DNA of 64,000 nucleotides, from positions 115,953,018 through 116,017,017 of the forward strand of contig OY978525.1 in the NCBI GenBank assembly GCA_963854835.1, given 5' to 3'. The notes beneath the pieces are model-generated. The model had not been told where the DNA came from, made no database searches, and saw nothing but the letters and a program-made list of their open reading frames with translations. The stretch is from Megamerina dolium. Lineage: Eukaryota > Arthropoda > Insecta > Diptera > Megamerinidae. Below, in pieces: positions 10,609-22,761 of this stretch. Each line of letters begins with the position of its first letter. The stretch's first letter is position 1. A program made the position numbers and the translations under genes.

Positions 10609-11720
10609 CGAAAGACTAGAGACGATGAGCTGCTCACCAGCATGCACCAGCTCATAAGCAGAATATGGTCGGATAAAAACATGCCCGATGATTGGAGGCT
10701 CAGTGTTCTCTGTCCCGTACATAAGAACGGAGACCCCATAATTTGCGCCAACTACCGTGCCATAAGTCTTCTTAGCATCGCCTACAAGGTTCTATCGAGC
10801 GTACTATGTGAAAAGTTGAAGCCTATCCTTAACAACCTGATTGAACCTTATCAGTGTGGCTTCAAACCTGGCAAATCTACCAACGAACAGATTTTCACAC
10901 TACGAGAAAATCTGGAGAAGACCCATGAAAATGGGATTGACAACATTTGTTGATTATAAAACCGCTTTCGAGAGACCGGTAAGGGATTACCTCTACACAA
11001 CAATATCTGATTTCGGTATTCCTGCGAAGCTCATTCGGCTTTGCAGAATGACACTGTGTAATTTCCGTTGTGCAGTGAAAATTGTGAAAGACCTTTCCCC
11101 ACCGTTAATACCGAACGTGGTTTCTAAAAAGGTGATTCGTTATCCTGTGACTTCTTCAATCTTATTGTGGAGAAAATAATACGAGCTGCTAATCTACGAC
11201 ATAACGGCACTATCTTCAACGAAAGTGTCATGCTGTTAGCGTATGCCGATGATATTGACATAATCGGCATGAACACGCGAGTATTATTCTCAGAGTTGGA
11301 AAGATAGTCGCGTCGAATGGGTGAACGTGGGCAAGGCGAATTACCTAGCATCAACAAACAAAGAGTCCCGGCCTCTTGAACAGCACTTCATTGTTGACAA
11401 CTACGCCTTTGAAGTAGTGAAGGACTTTGTCTATCTTGGAACCAGCATTCACACCAGTAATGACGTCAGCCTGGAGATCATGCGTAGGATAACACTTGCT
11501 AACAGGTGTTACTTTGGGCTAAGTGAACAATTGAGAAGTCGAGCCCACTCTCGAGGAATGAAAACCACACTCTACAAGTCTCTCATCATGCCTCTCCTTA
11601 CATAACGCGTCGAAGCTTGGACAATTTCCACCTCAGATGAGAGAATACTCGGATTTTTCGAGAGAAAAGTCCTACGCAGATCTTTGGACGTATTTACGTT
11701 GGTGGCGAGTATCTAATGCG
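10609..11720 (+). mobile_element. RTE-like LINE fragment, reverse transcriptase domain, broken
   Basis: Three successive frames on the plus strand reconstruct the finger, palm and thumb region of an RTE-type reverse transcriptase. Seen in order are MPDDWRLSVLCPVHKNGDP, CANYRAISLLSIAYKVLSS, PYQCGFKPGKSTNEQIFTLR, a frame change near 10950, FGIPAKLIRLCRMTLCN, then in another frame LAYADDIDIIG at about 11237 (catalytic YADD motif, motif C), then FEVVKDFVYLGTSIHTSND and FERKVLRRSLD. The apurinic endonuclease and the far C-terminus are missing. Several frameshifts and stops make it dead. The end style resembles the LINE C-terminal piece at 38387-38870 and may be the same family. Confidence 0.85.
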
Positions 11721-11839
11721 ATGCATTTAGAATCGAACTAAATCGATTTTCGGTTGTAATGGTCACATAAATGAATATGTATACGCCTTTTTGGTGACCA
11801 TTTAACTAGTAAAACCTGTATTACAACACTTTCTTTTTA

Positions 11840-13460
11840 TACCCTGCATAATGTAATATGCATGGTATATTCATTTCGGTCAGATGTTTGTGTCCACTTG
11901 AAGGAATCTCCGGAGATATAGACATAGATATATATTCGTGATCAGCGTCGATTAAATTTTCGATTTAACGATGTCCGTCCGTCCGTCTGTCTGTCACCTG
12001 GCTGGTTCGCACGATAACTTGAGTAAATATTGAGCTATTTCGATGAAATTTGGCATAAGTAATCTATGATCCAAGAGTACGGAGGGGATTGATATTGGGC
12101 ATGATCGGTCAATAACCACGCCCACACCAAGCATTCAAAGCGACTAACCTCGAAAATTTCAAAATCTTTAACTTGCTATAACTCACACAATATACAACTT
12201 GGGATAACAATATTTCGCACATAGAGTTATATTATACTACTATATAATCTCGCCAAAAGTGGTTGAGCCACGCCTACTTTTTAGCGTAGCTCTCATACAA
12301 AGTGTCTGTACTTCTTTTAAATTGAAACAGCTGTAACTTCTACAATCTTCTGTCCAGAATAACCATAATTGACACTTAGATTAACATGGTAGTCGGAAAT
12401 AATATGGCAGAAAATCAGTGTGCCACGCCCACTCCTTTTTGGGTCTCCCATACAAAGTTGCGGAAATTAAAAAAATGTTACCGGTTATAACTTGCAAACT
12501 ATTCAGCGTAGAATAACGAGATTTAAGGTATGGGTTAGTATTATACGAGCAAATAGGCTCACAGGAAATGGGCGCACCACGCCCACTGTTTATCGTAGCC
12601 CCCATACAAATTTTAAATTGAAACAGCTGTAACTTCGGCAATCTGCCGTCTAGAATAACCATAATTGACACTTAGATTAATATCGTAGTCGGCAAAAATC
12701 TGGCAGAAAATCAAAGTGCCACGCCCACTCGTTCATGAGTCTCCCATACAAAGTCAAGGGAATTAAACTAAAATTTTAAGCTCCATAACTTACAAACCAT
12801 TCAGCGTAGGACAACGAGATTTAAGGTATGGATTAGTATTGTACGAGCAACTACGCTCACAGAAAATGGGCGCACCACGCCCACTGTTTATTGTAGCCCC
12901 CATACAAATTTTAAATTTAAACAGCTGTAACTTCGGCAATCTGCCGTCTAGAATAACCATAATTGACACTTAGATTAATATCGTAGTCGGAAATAATCTG
13001 GCAGAAAATCAGTGTGCCACGCCCACTCCTTCATAGGTCTCCCATACAAAGTCGAGGGAATTAAACTAAAACTTTTAAGCTCCATAACTTACAAACCATT
13101 TAGCGTAGGACAACCAAATTTAAGGTGTGGATTGATATTGAAAAATTAATTAGATATACCAGAAAGAGATACGTCACGCCCACTTTTTATATAGCTTCCG
13201 TACAAAGTCTCGGATTTCTCTTAAACATTAAAACAACCATAACTTACTAATTAATACGTCTAGGTCAACCCATTGCAGCCTATGTAGTTTAGTATTATAG
13301 TCAGAAATTGATCCTCCAAAATTGGTGAGGTACGCCTGCTTCTTAATGTAGGTCCTATACAAAGTAGTGGAAGAAAAGGATGGATATACGAGCAAACTTT
13401 TTATATATACCTCTACATATGCAGGGTATAATTTGGTCGGCCCCAGCCGACTGTAAGGAG
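11840..13460. mobile_element. Dispersed non-coding repeat with TACCCTGCA / TGCAGGGTA ends, copy 1
   Basis: The left end TACCCTGCATAATGTAATAT and the right end ATGCAGGGTATAATTTGGTC form an inverted TACCCTGCA/TGCAGGGTA pair. The left part holds GTCCGTCCGTCTGTCTGTC and TTCGCACGATAACTTGAG. The middle is dominated by CCACGCCCACT blocks followed by CCCATACAAA. The right end continues CGGCCCCAGCCGACTGTAAG. A second copy with the same two ends lies at 35010-36567, with partial relatives at 26960-27105, 39590-39740, 41760-42370 and 56898-57185. No protein is encoded. I recognise the style from non-autonomous repeats of Drosophila and other flies but cannot name a family. Confidence 0.75.
12270..13165. 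repeat. Three tandem units of about 298 bp inside the dispersed repeat
   Basis: GGCGCACCACGCCCACTGTT occurs at 12571 and 12869 (offset 298 bp), with a more diverged earlier unit from about 12270. Each unit has two related halves, each carrying CCACGCCCACT, CCCATACAAA and a ...TAACTT phrase, so a half-unit duplication of about 150 bp probably came first. Confidence 0.8.
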
Positions 13461-15834
13461 ATTTTTTATTTTAATATTTGAACCAACTTCAACAAAAAAT
13501 ACCATGTACTGAGTCCAAAACTACATACTCAGGGTTACATGCTTTATGCATCACAGCCAAACGCACAATACCAGATCAGGCTTTTAAATGAAATACCAAA
13601 TTAATTTATTCAACAAAAATGCATATGCTTTCTTCTTTTAGCTCAATACACTTTGTCCAATGATATTCCAACCTTTTTTTTTTTACTTTTGTAAAACTCC
13701 TCAGCAATGGCTTCTTCGTTCTTCCTTCGTTGTTGAATTGTGCCATACCTACTTAATAAGGCCCGATACTTTTTCTTCAAAACAATACAATATACCAATA
13801 CCAAATGTAGAATTTTCCTCACATTTTGGTATGAAATAGTTTATTTGATAATCAATACCATGTAATAGTAGCGCACAACGCTTATCAATGCTTTTAATAA
13901 TACATTGTCTATTAATATTGATTAAATTTACTCGATTACAAAACGAAATTTGGAAACAAATTAAATTGTATTTATGTAATAAATACATTTGATTTATTAT
14001 AATTTTTTTTTTTTTCATACAAGTGTCGCATCGAATTGCTTTTTTTCCGATCCAGCCAGCCATCCATCCATATACGATTGCTTTGCTGTCCGCCATCATA
14101 AATACGAATGCCTAATATATACATCATATAAAGTCGCCGCTTACATTTTAATCAAGTCTACATTAATATACCCACAATTTCAAAATCGATTTTAAAAACT
14201 TGAATCGAGCTCCTCGACCGCTGCTGCCACAAATAAGTTGTTCAAGCCAAATTGTAGTACAATTCAACTACACACACACACACATAATCTTTTCATAATA
14301 GTCTTAATAATAATATTGATATATTTTAATTTAAGTACTACAACGATGATGATGATGATGATGATGATGAAATGAAATCCTTACTGTCTTCTGAACAATT
14401 TTAGTTTACCTTGATGCATTGCAAAAAGGCAATGCGATCGTTTGCGATCGTTTGTGCAAAGATCGCATTTTGTTGTGTGTACGTATGCACCGTATACAAC
14501 AGACTCATGTTCACGTTATTAAGATAATTAATGATTTGGACACCAAGCAATAATGTCCACCACAATCGACATCATAGTACAACAGTCAAGCACATTGATA
14601 CACCATACACCAGTGATCGTGTATAGAGAGACCTACATATGTATATGCCATGATGTGATCATTGATCGCCAATCATTGGCTGATTGCACATTCACACAAC
14701 TCAATTCGATTTGGAATCAATACAGCTCCTCAGACAGCATATCCTTATCGTGTTTAGTTTGTTGCAGCAATATCACGTAATATTGTTTTGTTTTTTTTTG
14801 AATTGCCGCCACCAACATAAGATCATATTGGTGATGTGATCATTATGGCTTGTTGCTATTGTTGTTGAACATTCATACCTACATATGTTGTACATGATGT
14901 TGTCTTCTTCTGCATGTAGCTACAATTTATTTTTGCAGATATTTCTTTCTCTTCATTTTACCCCCAAACACATACGTTAGTGTTCATATAATCTATAATG
15001 CGTCGCCATATGTTATCGTCAACGATCAATCAATTGGTCGATTGAGTTGAGCATACGTACTTACATTGTACCTAGCAAGTATATAGCTTGTATGCACGTA
15101 AATATGTATAAGCGCATGAATCGCATACGCTTTAATACGACATGTTGTTCGATCATTGCAATCGATCTCTCTAGAGATAGAGATTGATCGTGCACGCGCA
15201 CCTTGCGCACATGCCAAGCGAACAGACATTCGATGTCGATATTGTTGATGCTGCGATGCCTCCGATATTGTTGTTAATGCTGCTGCTGATGATGATGATG
15301 ATGATGATGATAATGATAATCATAAAGACGAGGACTATGAGTACTATGGATGAGATCATATTGTGATCACAGTGCACACACAGATTTAAACGTGTCTTTA
15401 TGATGATCTTACCTTAACTGCTATTTTATGTTACTTATTTTTCGCTATTTATTTATTTGCCACATAAATTACAACAGAAATAAAAAATCAATCACTACAC
15501 ATACTCCTAGTTAGACATCATATTTATGTCTCGTAAAAGTGGTGAGCAAACAAAAAATCAAATTGATCTTGCCAAGGCTGATCAAAAGCTATTTTCAATC
15601 GTTTTACAATTTAATTTTTGTATAACATGAAGAAAACGTTTGAAGTCCAATAACAATTATAGCGATTTTCTACAGAATACAACATAAAAGATCTTGTTGT
15701 GTACTTGTTCGATTGATCACTCGATCATCGCATCGATCGCATTCAACTATAAGATCGAGTAAAAAGACATCCATTATTTTTGCATTAAATTGCAGATTTT
15801 ATTTAGCATAGTTAGAATGATTCGATTTAAGTCA
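13461..15834. other. Non-coding stretch with GATC-rich block and microsatellites
   Basis: No TE or exon recognised. 14345-14369 and about 15283-15310 are GAT microsatellites; CACACACA lies at 14272-14283. From about 14420 to 15760 GATC occurs roughly 20 times, many as CGATCG, TGATCA or ATCGATC. The sequence is complex rather than repetitive, and could be host regulatory DNA; that is inference. Confidence 0.5.
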
Positions 15835-16800
15835 AATATGCGCCGTTTAATTCGATAACTTGTTGCCATTTTGAAGGTGATTTCATAATGCCACTCTCAT
15901 AGAAACCCTCGTCCCTATTGGCAAAAAACTTGAGGCGAATTTTTCACCAACACAATTATTCGCCATAGACAGGAACAGGTAGTAATCACTTGGTGCCAGT
16001 TCCGGACTATAAGGTGGATGCATAAGAACCTCCCAACCAAGCTCCTGGCGAGTCACTATCGATGTGTGTGGCCTGGCGTTGTCCTGATGGTACACAATTC
16101 CTCTCCTATTAGCCAATGCTTGCCGCTTTTGGGCGATTGGGACGGTCCAATTGTTGACAGTACTGGTCCGAATTAAGAGTTTGGCATTAGGGGAGCAGCT
16201 CTTAGTAGATTATTCTCTGAAAATCCCACTAAACACATAGCAAAACCTTCCTGACAATCAATCCTGGCTTGGCCACCATTTGCGCCGGCTCACCGTTATT
16301 TGAACACGACCGTTTTCGCTTGATGTTGTCATAAGTGACCCACTTTTCATCACCAGTATCCATCCGCTTGAGAAATGGATCGATTTTGTTGCGATTAAGC
16401 AGCAATTCGCCGATGGAAATTCGGTCCATGAGGTTTTTTTTTTTGCGTTAACTCGTGTGGCACCCATACATCGAGCTTCTTTTTGTATCCAGTCTTATTT
16501 AAATGATTCCAAACGGTTTTTTGTGCAATGTTTAGCTCATTGGCGATAGAAACAGTGCTTACATGATGCTCAGACACGACGATATCGATATTTTCGACAA
16601 TTGGCCTTCCAGAGCGTGGTGCATCTTTGACATCAAAATAACCGGAACGGAATCGACGAAACCAAAATTGCACGTGATTTTCTATTACAGTATCAGGACC
16701 ATAAATACTATTCACATTTTCAGCCGTCTGGCTTACATTTTCGCCTTTATCGAAGAAAAACTGTAAAATATGGCGTATTTTCTCTTTACTGGTGTCCATC
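15835..16800 (-). mobile_element. Mariner transposase pseudogene, third lineage
   Basis: The minus strand starts MDTSKEKIRHILQFFFDKGE at 16799 and runs through FRRFRSGYFDV, APRSGRPIVEN, NELNIAQKTVWNHLNKTGY and VWVPHELTQKK, a normal mariner N-terminal DNA-binding half. A frame change follows, then FLKRMDTGDEKW (first catalytic aspartate in TGDEKW), then VYHQDNARPHTS (second-half aspartate) and MHPPYSPELAPSDYYLF (third aspartate in APSDYY), and finally SGIMKSPSKWQQVIELNGA. Frameshifts occur near 16400, 16230 and 15900, and a stop lies after the LLCV block. Length of about 965 bp is near the usual 1.0-kb ORF, so it is decayed but little deleted. No clear TIRs were found. Confidence 0.9.
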
Positions 16801-18030
16801 TTTGACGCGTCTTAAAACAATACTGAGTCAAGCAATCACAAAACTGCCTGAAAAGTTTATTTAGTACGAAATCCTATCTTTTTAACGCCATCTAGCGTAA
16901 CCCGATCGCACTTATACAACGCAAGATACAGATTACTAAAGCCATATATTGGAAAAATAATGGATTTCTTTTTACTAAACCTGATATTATGAGCTCTGTC
17001 GTCTCCTTTCTATGCATATTGTAATATTCGTCGAAAACCTGCTTACCACATAACATATAATTTGTTGTATTTTTGCAAGTTCCCATAAAATTGACAATTT
17101 CCTGATCATTTAAGATCATCATACCGAAGTGTTAATGCACTTTATACATTACATTACACATTTTACATGATGATAATTTCAAACAAGACAACAAGACATA
17201 CATAAATATCACAAATCATCGCTCAAAATGAATTGTAAGCGTAAATAAATCATATATAGTATATATACAGATGAACAAAATTGTAATAAGTAATTAGTAA
17301 TAATAGTAACAACAGCACAAATTTAATGATATACATATTTTATCTCTCTTAGTATTATTATTTGTTTTTTTTTTTTTTTTTTTTAATTATAGACAATTTT
17401 TGCTCAATTTCTACGAATTAAATTATCAACCGCAATAAAAACGACAACAATAATAATTGTTAAGAACAAACAGCAAACAAATGAACAATTATAAAGAAAC
17501 AATTCGTTATGTACATTTTATTAATATTTAATTTGTTTTTGTACACAAGTACTTATCACTTGGTTTTTTTTTCATACACATGTATATAGATCATTGCTTG
17601 AAATAAAAACGATCTTCAATAAATTCTCGTATCAAACCCACAAATATAAAACAAGCAATTTTTTATTTTATTTATATAAATATACTAGTATTAAAAATAA
17701 TAACAATCAGTTAATCATTCAATAATTTCATATAAAGATTTGTACTATATACGATTATGTGCTAAGCTTTACTTAAGAAGTAGCTCTTATCACTATCAGA
17801 AAATTATAAATACAATATCAAGTACTTAATACCATATATTTATATATTTATAAATAAATTTGTTTAGCTCATTTTCAACTCAACAATCTCTTAAACATAT
17901 ATATGCCTTTATGTTCATGATTATTTGTTCATCTTCAGAGGAAAGCCCTAGAAGAATATCCTACCAATTACTACGGGATCCGAAGCTAATCGATATATTA
18001 TTTACAAGTTTCCTTGAAAGCACATATATA
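16801..18030. other. AT-rich stretch without recognisable genes
   Basis: A long poly-T lies at about 17367-17384. The rest is AT-rich sequence with ATATAT runs. No paired repeat or domain was recognised. Confidence 0.5.
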
Positions 18031-18035
18031 TTTTG

Positions 18036-18771
18036 CGTCGAACTGCGGTGACATGCCGCAAACTGCGGTGATATGCATCGAACTGCGGTGACATGCGTCG
18101 TCCTGGGCAAACTGGGTCAAACCGCGTTGACATGCGACAGAGTGCGTGACATACATTGAGCTGCGGGAACATGCGACAAACTGTGGTGATATGCGCGACA
18201 TGCGTAGAACTGCAGTGACATGCCGCAAACTGCGATGACTTGCCGCTTACCGCGGTGACATGTGGCAAACTGCGGTGAAATGTGTCGACCTACGGTGATT
18301 AGCGTCAACCTGCGGTGATATACGTCGAGCTGCAGTGACATGCGGCAAACTGGGTTGAACTGCGTTAATATCCGACAAGAGCGGAGAGCTACGGGGACAT
18401 GCGTCGAACTGCGGTGATATGCGGCAAACTGCGTCCACCTGCGACGACATGCCTCTGCCTTTGGTTTTAGCTTTACTCTTGCCTTCGTCGTTGCATTTGC
18501 TTTTGTTTTTACTTTTGCCTTTGTCCTTGCCTCTGCTTTTGCCTTTGGTTCGACTTTAAGTCGAAATCGTGTTTGTTGCTTTTCTGTTTTCGTCTCTTGC
18601 TTGCATGCGACCTGTGGCGACATTCGTCGAACCGCGGTGATATGCGACCAACTGCGGTGACTTGCGGCGAACTGCGGTGATTTGCGGCGAAATGCGATGA
18701 TTAGCGGCTAACTGAGATGACATGCGGCGAACTGCGGTGACAACCGGCGGACTGTTTTGACATGCGACGAA
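18036..18771. repeat. GC-rich 20-bp minisatellite, interrupted by a TTTGCY hexamer block
   Basis: The unit is close to AACTGCGGTGACATGCGTCG (20 bp), repeated with substitutions at 18036-18452 and again at 18604-18771. Between them (18453-18556) is another simple repeat built on CTTTTGCCTTTG-type hexamers; a short piece of that recurs at 18797-18836. The array is markedly richer in G and C than its surroundings. Because 20 is not a multiple of 3, three overlapping minus-strand frames are open across the array; they are products of the repeat, not evidence of a gene. Confidence 0.92.
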
Positions 18772-18869
18772 GAGGCATTGAAGAAAAGGATGTCTTTGCT
18801 TTTGGTTTTACTGTTGCCCTTTCCCTTTGCCTTGCCGAAAATTTTGTGCGATTTACAATGAGAATACTG

Positions 18870-19290
18870 TGAGTGGACGTCGGACCTAGGAGTGGTTTGT
18901 TCGATTCTGTTCCGGAAATTTCGATGTCAAAATTGCTCTTTGCTCTGGTTGGCCAGTCACTAAAGAAGTCTATGAAATTTTGAAACTGGTGTAACAGGAC
19001 CGATACGCAAGCTGTCAGGAAATATCGGAAGCACTAAACATCAACTACGTGACTGTTTGTAATCATCTATAAAAAACTGGCTAGAGCCGCTGAAAATCAC
19101 TTGACCAAATTTTTCGCCTATAAATCACATCAGTTCTACACCGATGGAATCATGAAGTTACCCAAAAAAATGGCAAAAGGTCATAAATAATAATGGCTAA
19201 AGTGTAATTGATTATAATTGATTTTCTATAAAGAAAATTTTTGTTCAAAAATGTACCAAAAAACCGCGGATACTTTTTAAATTATCCAAT
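18870..19290 (+). mobile_element. Mariner relic, internally deleted (mellifera-like lineage)
   Basis: The plus strand encodes FCSGNFDVKI, then TQAVRKY/SCQEISEALNINYVTVCNHL in neighbouring frames, which is a mariner HTH region. The sequence then jumps to LTKFFAYKSHQFYTDGIMKL and PKKWQKVINNNGQ-like coding, the usual mariner C-terminus. The whole catalytic domain is missing between the two parts. It sits just downstream of the minisatellite. Lineage assignment by C-terminal wording is tentative. Confidence 0.75.
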
Positions 19291-19597
19291 ATAATGTCAC
19301 CGACTATTACGACCACGTTTAATCTCTTCATATCCAAATTTGATACCCACAGAATAAATCGGCTTTTATATACCTTGTATAAAGGGTTCAACCCTTTCAA
19401 TTGAAATCATTGTATCACGTAACGATCATAAATGCCATCCTAAAAATGAAGTTCGTATTTTCTGCAACTCCTAACTAAAGCTTTAATATTTCTAAAATTA
19501 ATAATTGTTTTTTAAAAGATCTATCATCTGTAATTAAGGTCGTCTGCTCAGAGGAACGCAATTTTTACAAGTGAATTTTTTTTTTCTTATAGTCAGT

Positions 19598-19746
19598 ACT
19601 TCTTCTTCTTCTTCTTCTGCTTATGTGGCCATAACAATCGATGATCATATAATGCGGCGCCAGTCTTCTCTGTTCTTCGCTTGCTGACGAAAATTGGATA
19701 TTCCAAGCGCCGCCAGGTTACACAACTCTTGATCCTTCCAACGTAG
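19598..19746 (-). mobile_element. LINE 3' tail fragment (same family as 38387-38870)
   Basis: GGCCATAACAATCGATGATC and GCGCCAGTCTTCTCTGTTCT match 38400-38470 closely. Both begin with a CTTCTTCTTC run, which in the minus orientation is a 3' AAG-type tail. Only the last codons of ORF2 and the 3' end are present. Truncation falls just before a 34-base poly-T tract at 19752-19785. Confidence 0.8.
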
Positions 19747-19749
19747 GTT

Positions 19750-19751
<2 letters not shown>

Positions 19752-19785
<34 letters not shown>
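19752..19785. repeat. Poly-T tract of 34 bases
   Basis: Uninterrupted T run next to the truncated 5' end of the LINE tail. It may be the poly-A tail of an unrelated minus-strand retroposon lost to decay. Confidence 0.9.
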
Positions 19786-19788
<3 letters not shown>

Positions 19789-21263
19789 GCTGGTTGTACC
19801 TCAGATACACATATTATTTATTTTACACACATTTTATTCATTCTCTGTGAACTAACAACACTATATACAGCTTAATTAAGATTTTAATGGAAAGTACCAA
19901 CATTATTAACATCATTAACATAATTATTATTACAAACATCAACTATTTGCTTATTGTAGTTGTTATTTTTATTTGGATTATAAACATTCATAAAACCATT
20001 TCTATCAATGTTGAGATGAGCTAAACTAAGCTAAAAAAAAATTGTTCATAATTTTACTATTACACATATACGAGTACTCACACTAATAAGTGGACACATG
20101 AAATAAAATTAAGAGCTATGGCACATTAAAAGCACCTACATATAACCTGTTGCGCGTTTTGGATGCTAATATATGTCTAAGTATATACTCGATATACTAA
20201 GACATTTAGAAAAATTCATACGAGCGAATAGAAAACAGCATCTTATATTTAGTTGTCCAACTGATGTTCGCAATTGCTAGTACATAAAAAAAAAAAAATT
20301 ATTTTATCTTTATATGTTTTCCAATGAACATAATAGCTTGTAGTGAAATATATTTTATTGCCTTCACCAAGCACTAGATAATAAAAAATAAAAAAAAATA
20401 AGTTGCCGCATAAAACTCATCTTTAAACGCGTTAAAAGTACTTGAATTATTCATTTTGTTTTTTTTGTTTTTTTTTTCTAATTTTATGAACTATTACAAT
20501 GTCTCAGGTCTCAGGTGTGATCTAGATTTAACTGTTCATCTGAAAAAAAAAGATACAAGTTAAATGTCAAACTTCATAAAAAGGAGAAATTAGTTATTAT
20601 AAAACTGTATTTTTTTTATTTTTACATAAATATATTTTTTTTTTATTTTATAAATCCTATTTTAACTTGCTAAATAAATATATACACAAGTACATGTATA
20701 AGCATGTCCCTATACTTATTAGTACTCCTATTTATATACTACATACATAGTTAAATACTGTAAATACACCTTTTTCGAGTAACTGTCAAATATTCAACAA
20801 ATACAAATATCTACTCATATGTAACCAACAAGTCCAACAAATTAATTAAACTCTACTCTAATATGACTGCTACCTGTTATTGTCCTTTTATACAAACTAA
20901 CCTCAATCTTATACTGCTGCTGCAACTTTATTCAATTTATTACATGACTGCTATGTATATTATACAATATAAATGTATAGAAACATATAAACTTCAAAAT
21001 GTGTCCTTACATATTCTCATATACAAGTATGTATACATATGAAATGTACCTACACATGTTTCAGAGTATGAAAACACCTTCTCTAATATGTATACTCAAA
21101 ATTACTTTGAAACATTGAGCATTAATCACATATATACATTGCATCCCTGCAGTCAATGGAATTAATAACCAAAAAATATCCAAGAAATTAGTGAAATGCA
21201 CAAATTTGAAGTTATTCAATTTTAATGTGCATTTTTCAAAATGTATAGAATCAAAGGAATATA
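19786..21263. other. AT-rich stretch without recognisable genes
   Basis: Complex AT-rich DNA with poly-A and poly-T runs near 20285, 20460 and 20610-20645. No TE end or exon was recognised. Confidence 0.5.
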
Positions 21264-22340
21264 TTGAGAGTATAAGTTCGTGCGGATTTAATAACAGATG
21301 CCGCTACTAGTTTATTATTCCACGGTTTCATATGGCAACACCATCATTTTGAAGTGTCATCATTATGTATTCTCTTTCAGTATCTGTCATTTCGCTGAAA
21401 CGTAAACAATATAGTTTCTGTATGCTCCGCAATGTCAACTTTTGTACCGAATAATATGTTTTTGCGTGGAGTTTTACCTCATTACTTCAACATGAAGAAA
21501 AAAGACTGCCGAATGTCATCATATTTTAGTGGAAGTTTATCGTGACCATGCTGAACGACCGTGTCCGAAGAGGTTTGCACGATTTAAAAGTGGCAATTTT
21601 GATTTGGAAGACGAAGAACGAACTGAAGCACCACCAAATTTTGAGGATAAAGAATTGGAGGCAAGACTCGATGAAGATCCATCACGAACGCAAGGTGAAC
21701 TCGCAAAAACACTTGGAGTAATCACTCAGCCAACCATTTGCCATCGTTTAAATGCAATGGGAATGATCCGAGAGGTGGGAAATTGGGTGTCGTATGAACT
21801 GAAACGAAAAGACGTCGAACGCCTTTTTTTCGCATGGGAACAACTGCTTCAATGGCGGAAAAGAAAGCGGTTTTTGCATCGAATTGTGACTGACGATGAA
21901 AGGTGGTGGGTCCATTATGATAAACCAAAATCTGAAGCAACGTATGAATACCACGGCCATGCCTCATCATCGACAGCCAAGCCAAATATTCATGGCGAAA
22001 AGATCATGCTGTGTATTTGGTGGGAACAGCTGGGTGTGCTCTATTATGAGCTGTTTAAATTGGGTCAGATGATCACAAGGGACCTGTACCGACGACAATT
22101 GATGCGTTTGAGCCGAGCATTGCGAGGAAAAACGGCCTCAATACGCCAATAGACATGACAAACTTCATTTGCAACATGATACTGTTTAGCGGCGCCTGTC
22201 CTACCCCACCCGTTGTATAGCCCAGGTATTGCTCTTTTCGATTACCACTTGTTCCGATCGATGACACACGGCCTGGAAAAATTCTTATAAAAACTTGTGA
22301 AAATGTAATAAAATCATGAAATATCAATGTCAAAAAAAAA
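21264..22340 (+). mobile_element. Mariner, mauritiana-type (Mos1-like), longest transposase frame in window
   Basis: The 5' end TTGAGAGTATAAGTTCGTGC follows a TA and matches the copy ending at 32829. A start ATG at 21432 opens MSTFVPNNMFLRGV. One frameshift near 21520 leads into the open frame 21529-22152, with FARFKSGNFDLEDEERTEAP, LEARLDEDPSRTQGELAKTL, then FLHRIVTDDERW (first catalytic aspartate region, TGDEKW changed to TDDERW), HASSSTAKPNIHGEKIMLCI, WWEQLGVLYYELFK and LSRALRGK. It stops before the HDNARPH block; that block is replaced by a short deletion, and LYSPGIAPFDYHLF follows in another frame (APSD changed to APFD). Catalytically dead by deletion and substitutions. The 3' TIR was not found. 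Confidence 0.92.
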
Positions 22341-22761
22341 AAGGAAAAAGTACTGCTTTGTTAGTAATCTGATATGTCTCATCCTTCATATAATGCGAAG
22401 TTACAAATTTTACTTGTGGAAAAACAATGGGCACTCAGATGGGCACATTTCAAATGAGCTTATATTCGACACGTTTTGAATGTAATGTTTATTGAGAATT
22501 TCATTCGATAACATCATTTGCCAACTTTTTTAACCGCAAAATATTAATAATATTTGGGAAACGAAATCTGATGATCCGAATCACCCGACTTCGTTGTCGC
22601 AAACTACCCAAATTAAGCTAATTTTACCGTTATAAAAGTAGGGGCAACATATAGTCAGCTATCACCGTTAATTTTATTTCCGTTTTGTTTGAGAACACTG
22701 TTAATTGGTGAAAATAGGCGGTAAGTATATTAGACAGATATATTGGGGTGGATAAGTAAGA

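Noticed and set aside
12270..13165. CRISPR-like spaced repeats
   Set aside because: Units of 150-298 bp without unique spacers; this is tandem amplification in a transposable repeat of an animal genome.
15883..16799. Possible host gene of SETMAR type
   Set aside because: Transposase wording only; no SET domain nearby, with frameshifts and stops. It is a mariner relic.
18117..18623. 168-codon minus-strand frame with Lys/Ala repeats
   Set aside because: Made of the 20-bp minisatellite and the hexamer array; two other frames are equally open, so it is not a gene signature.
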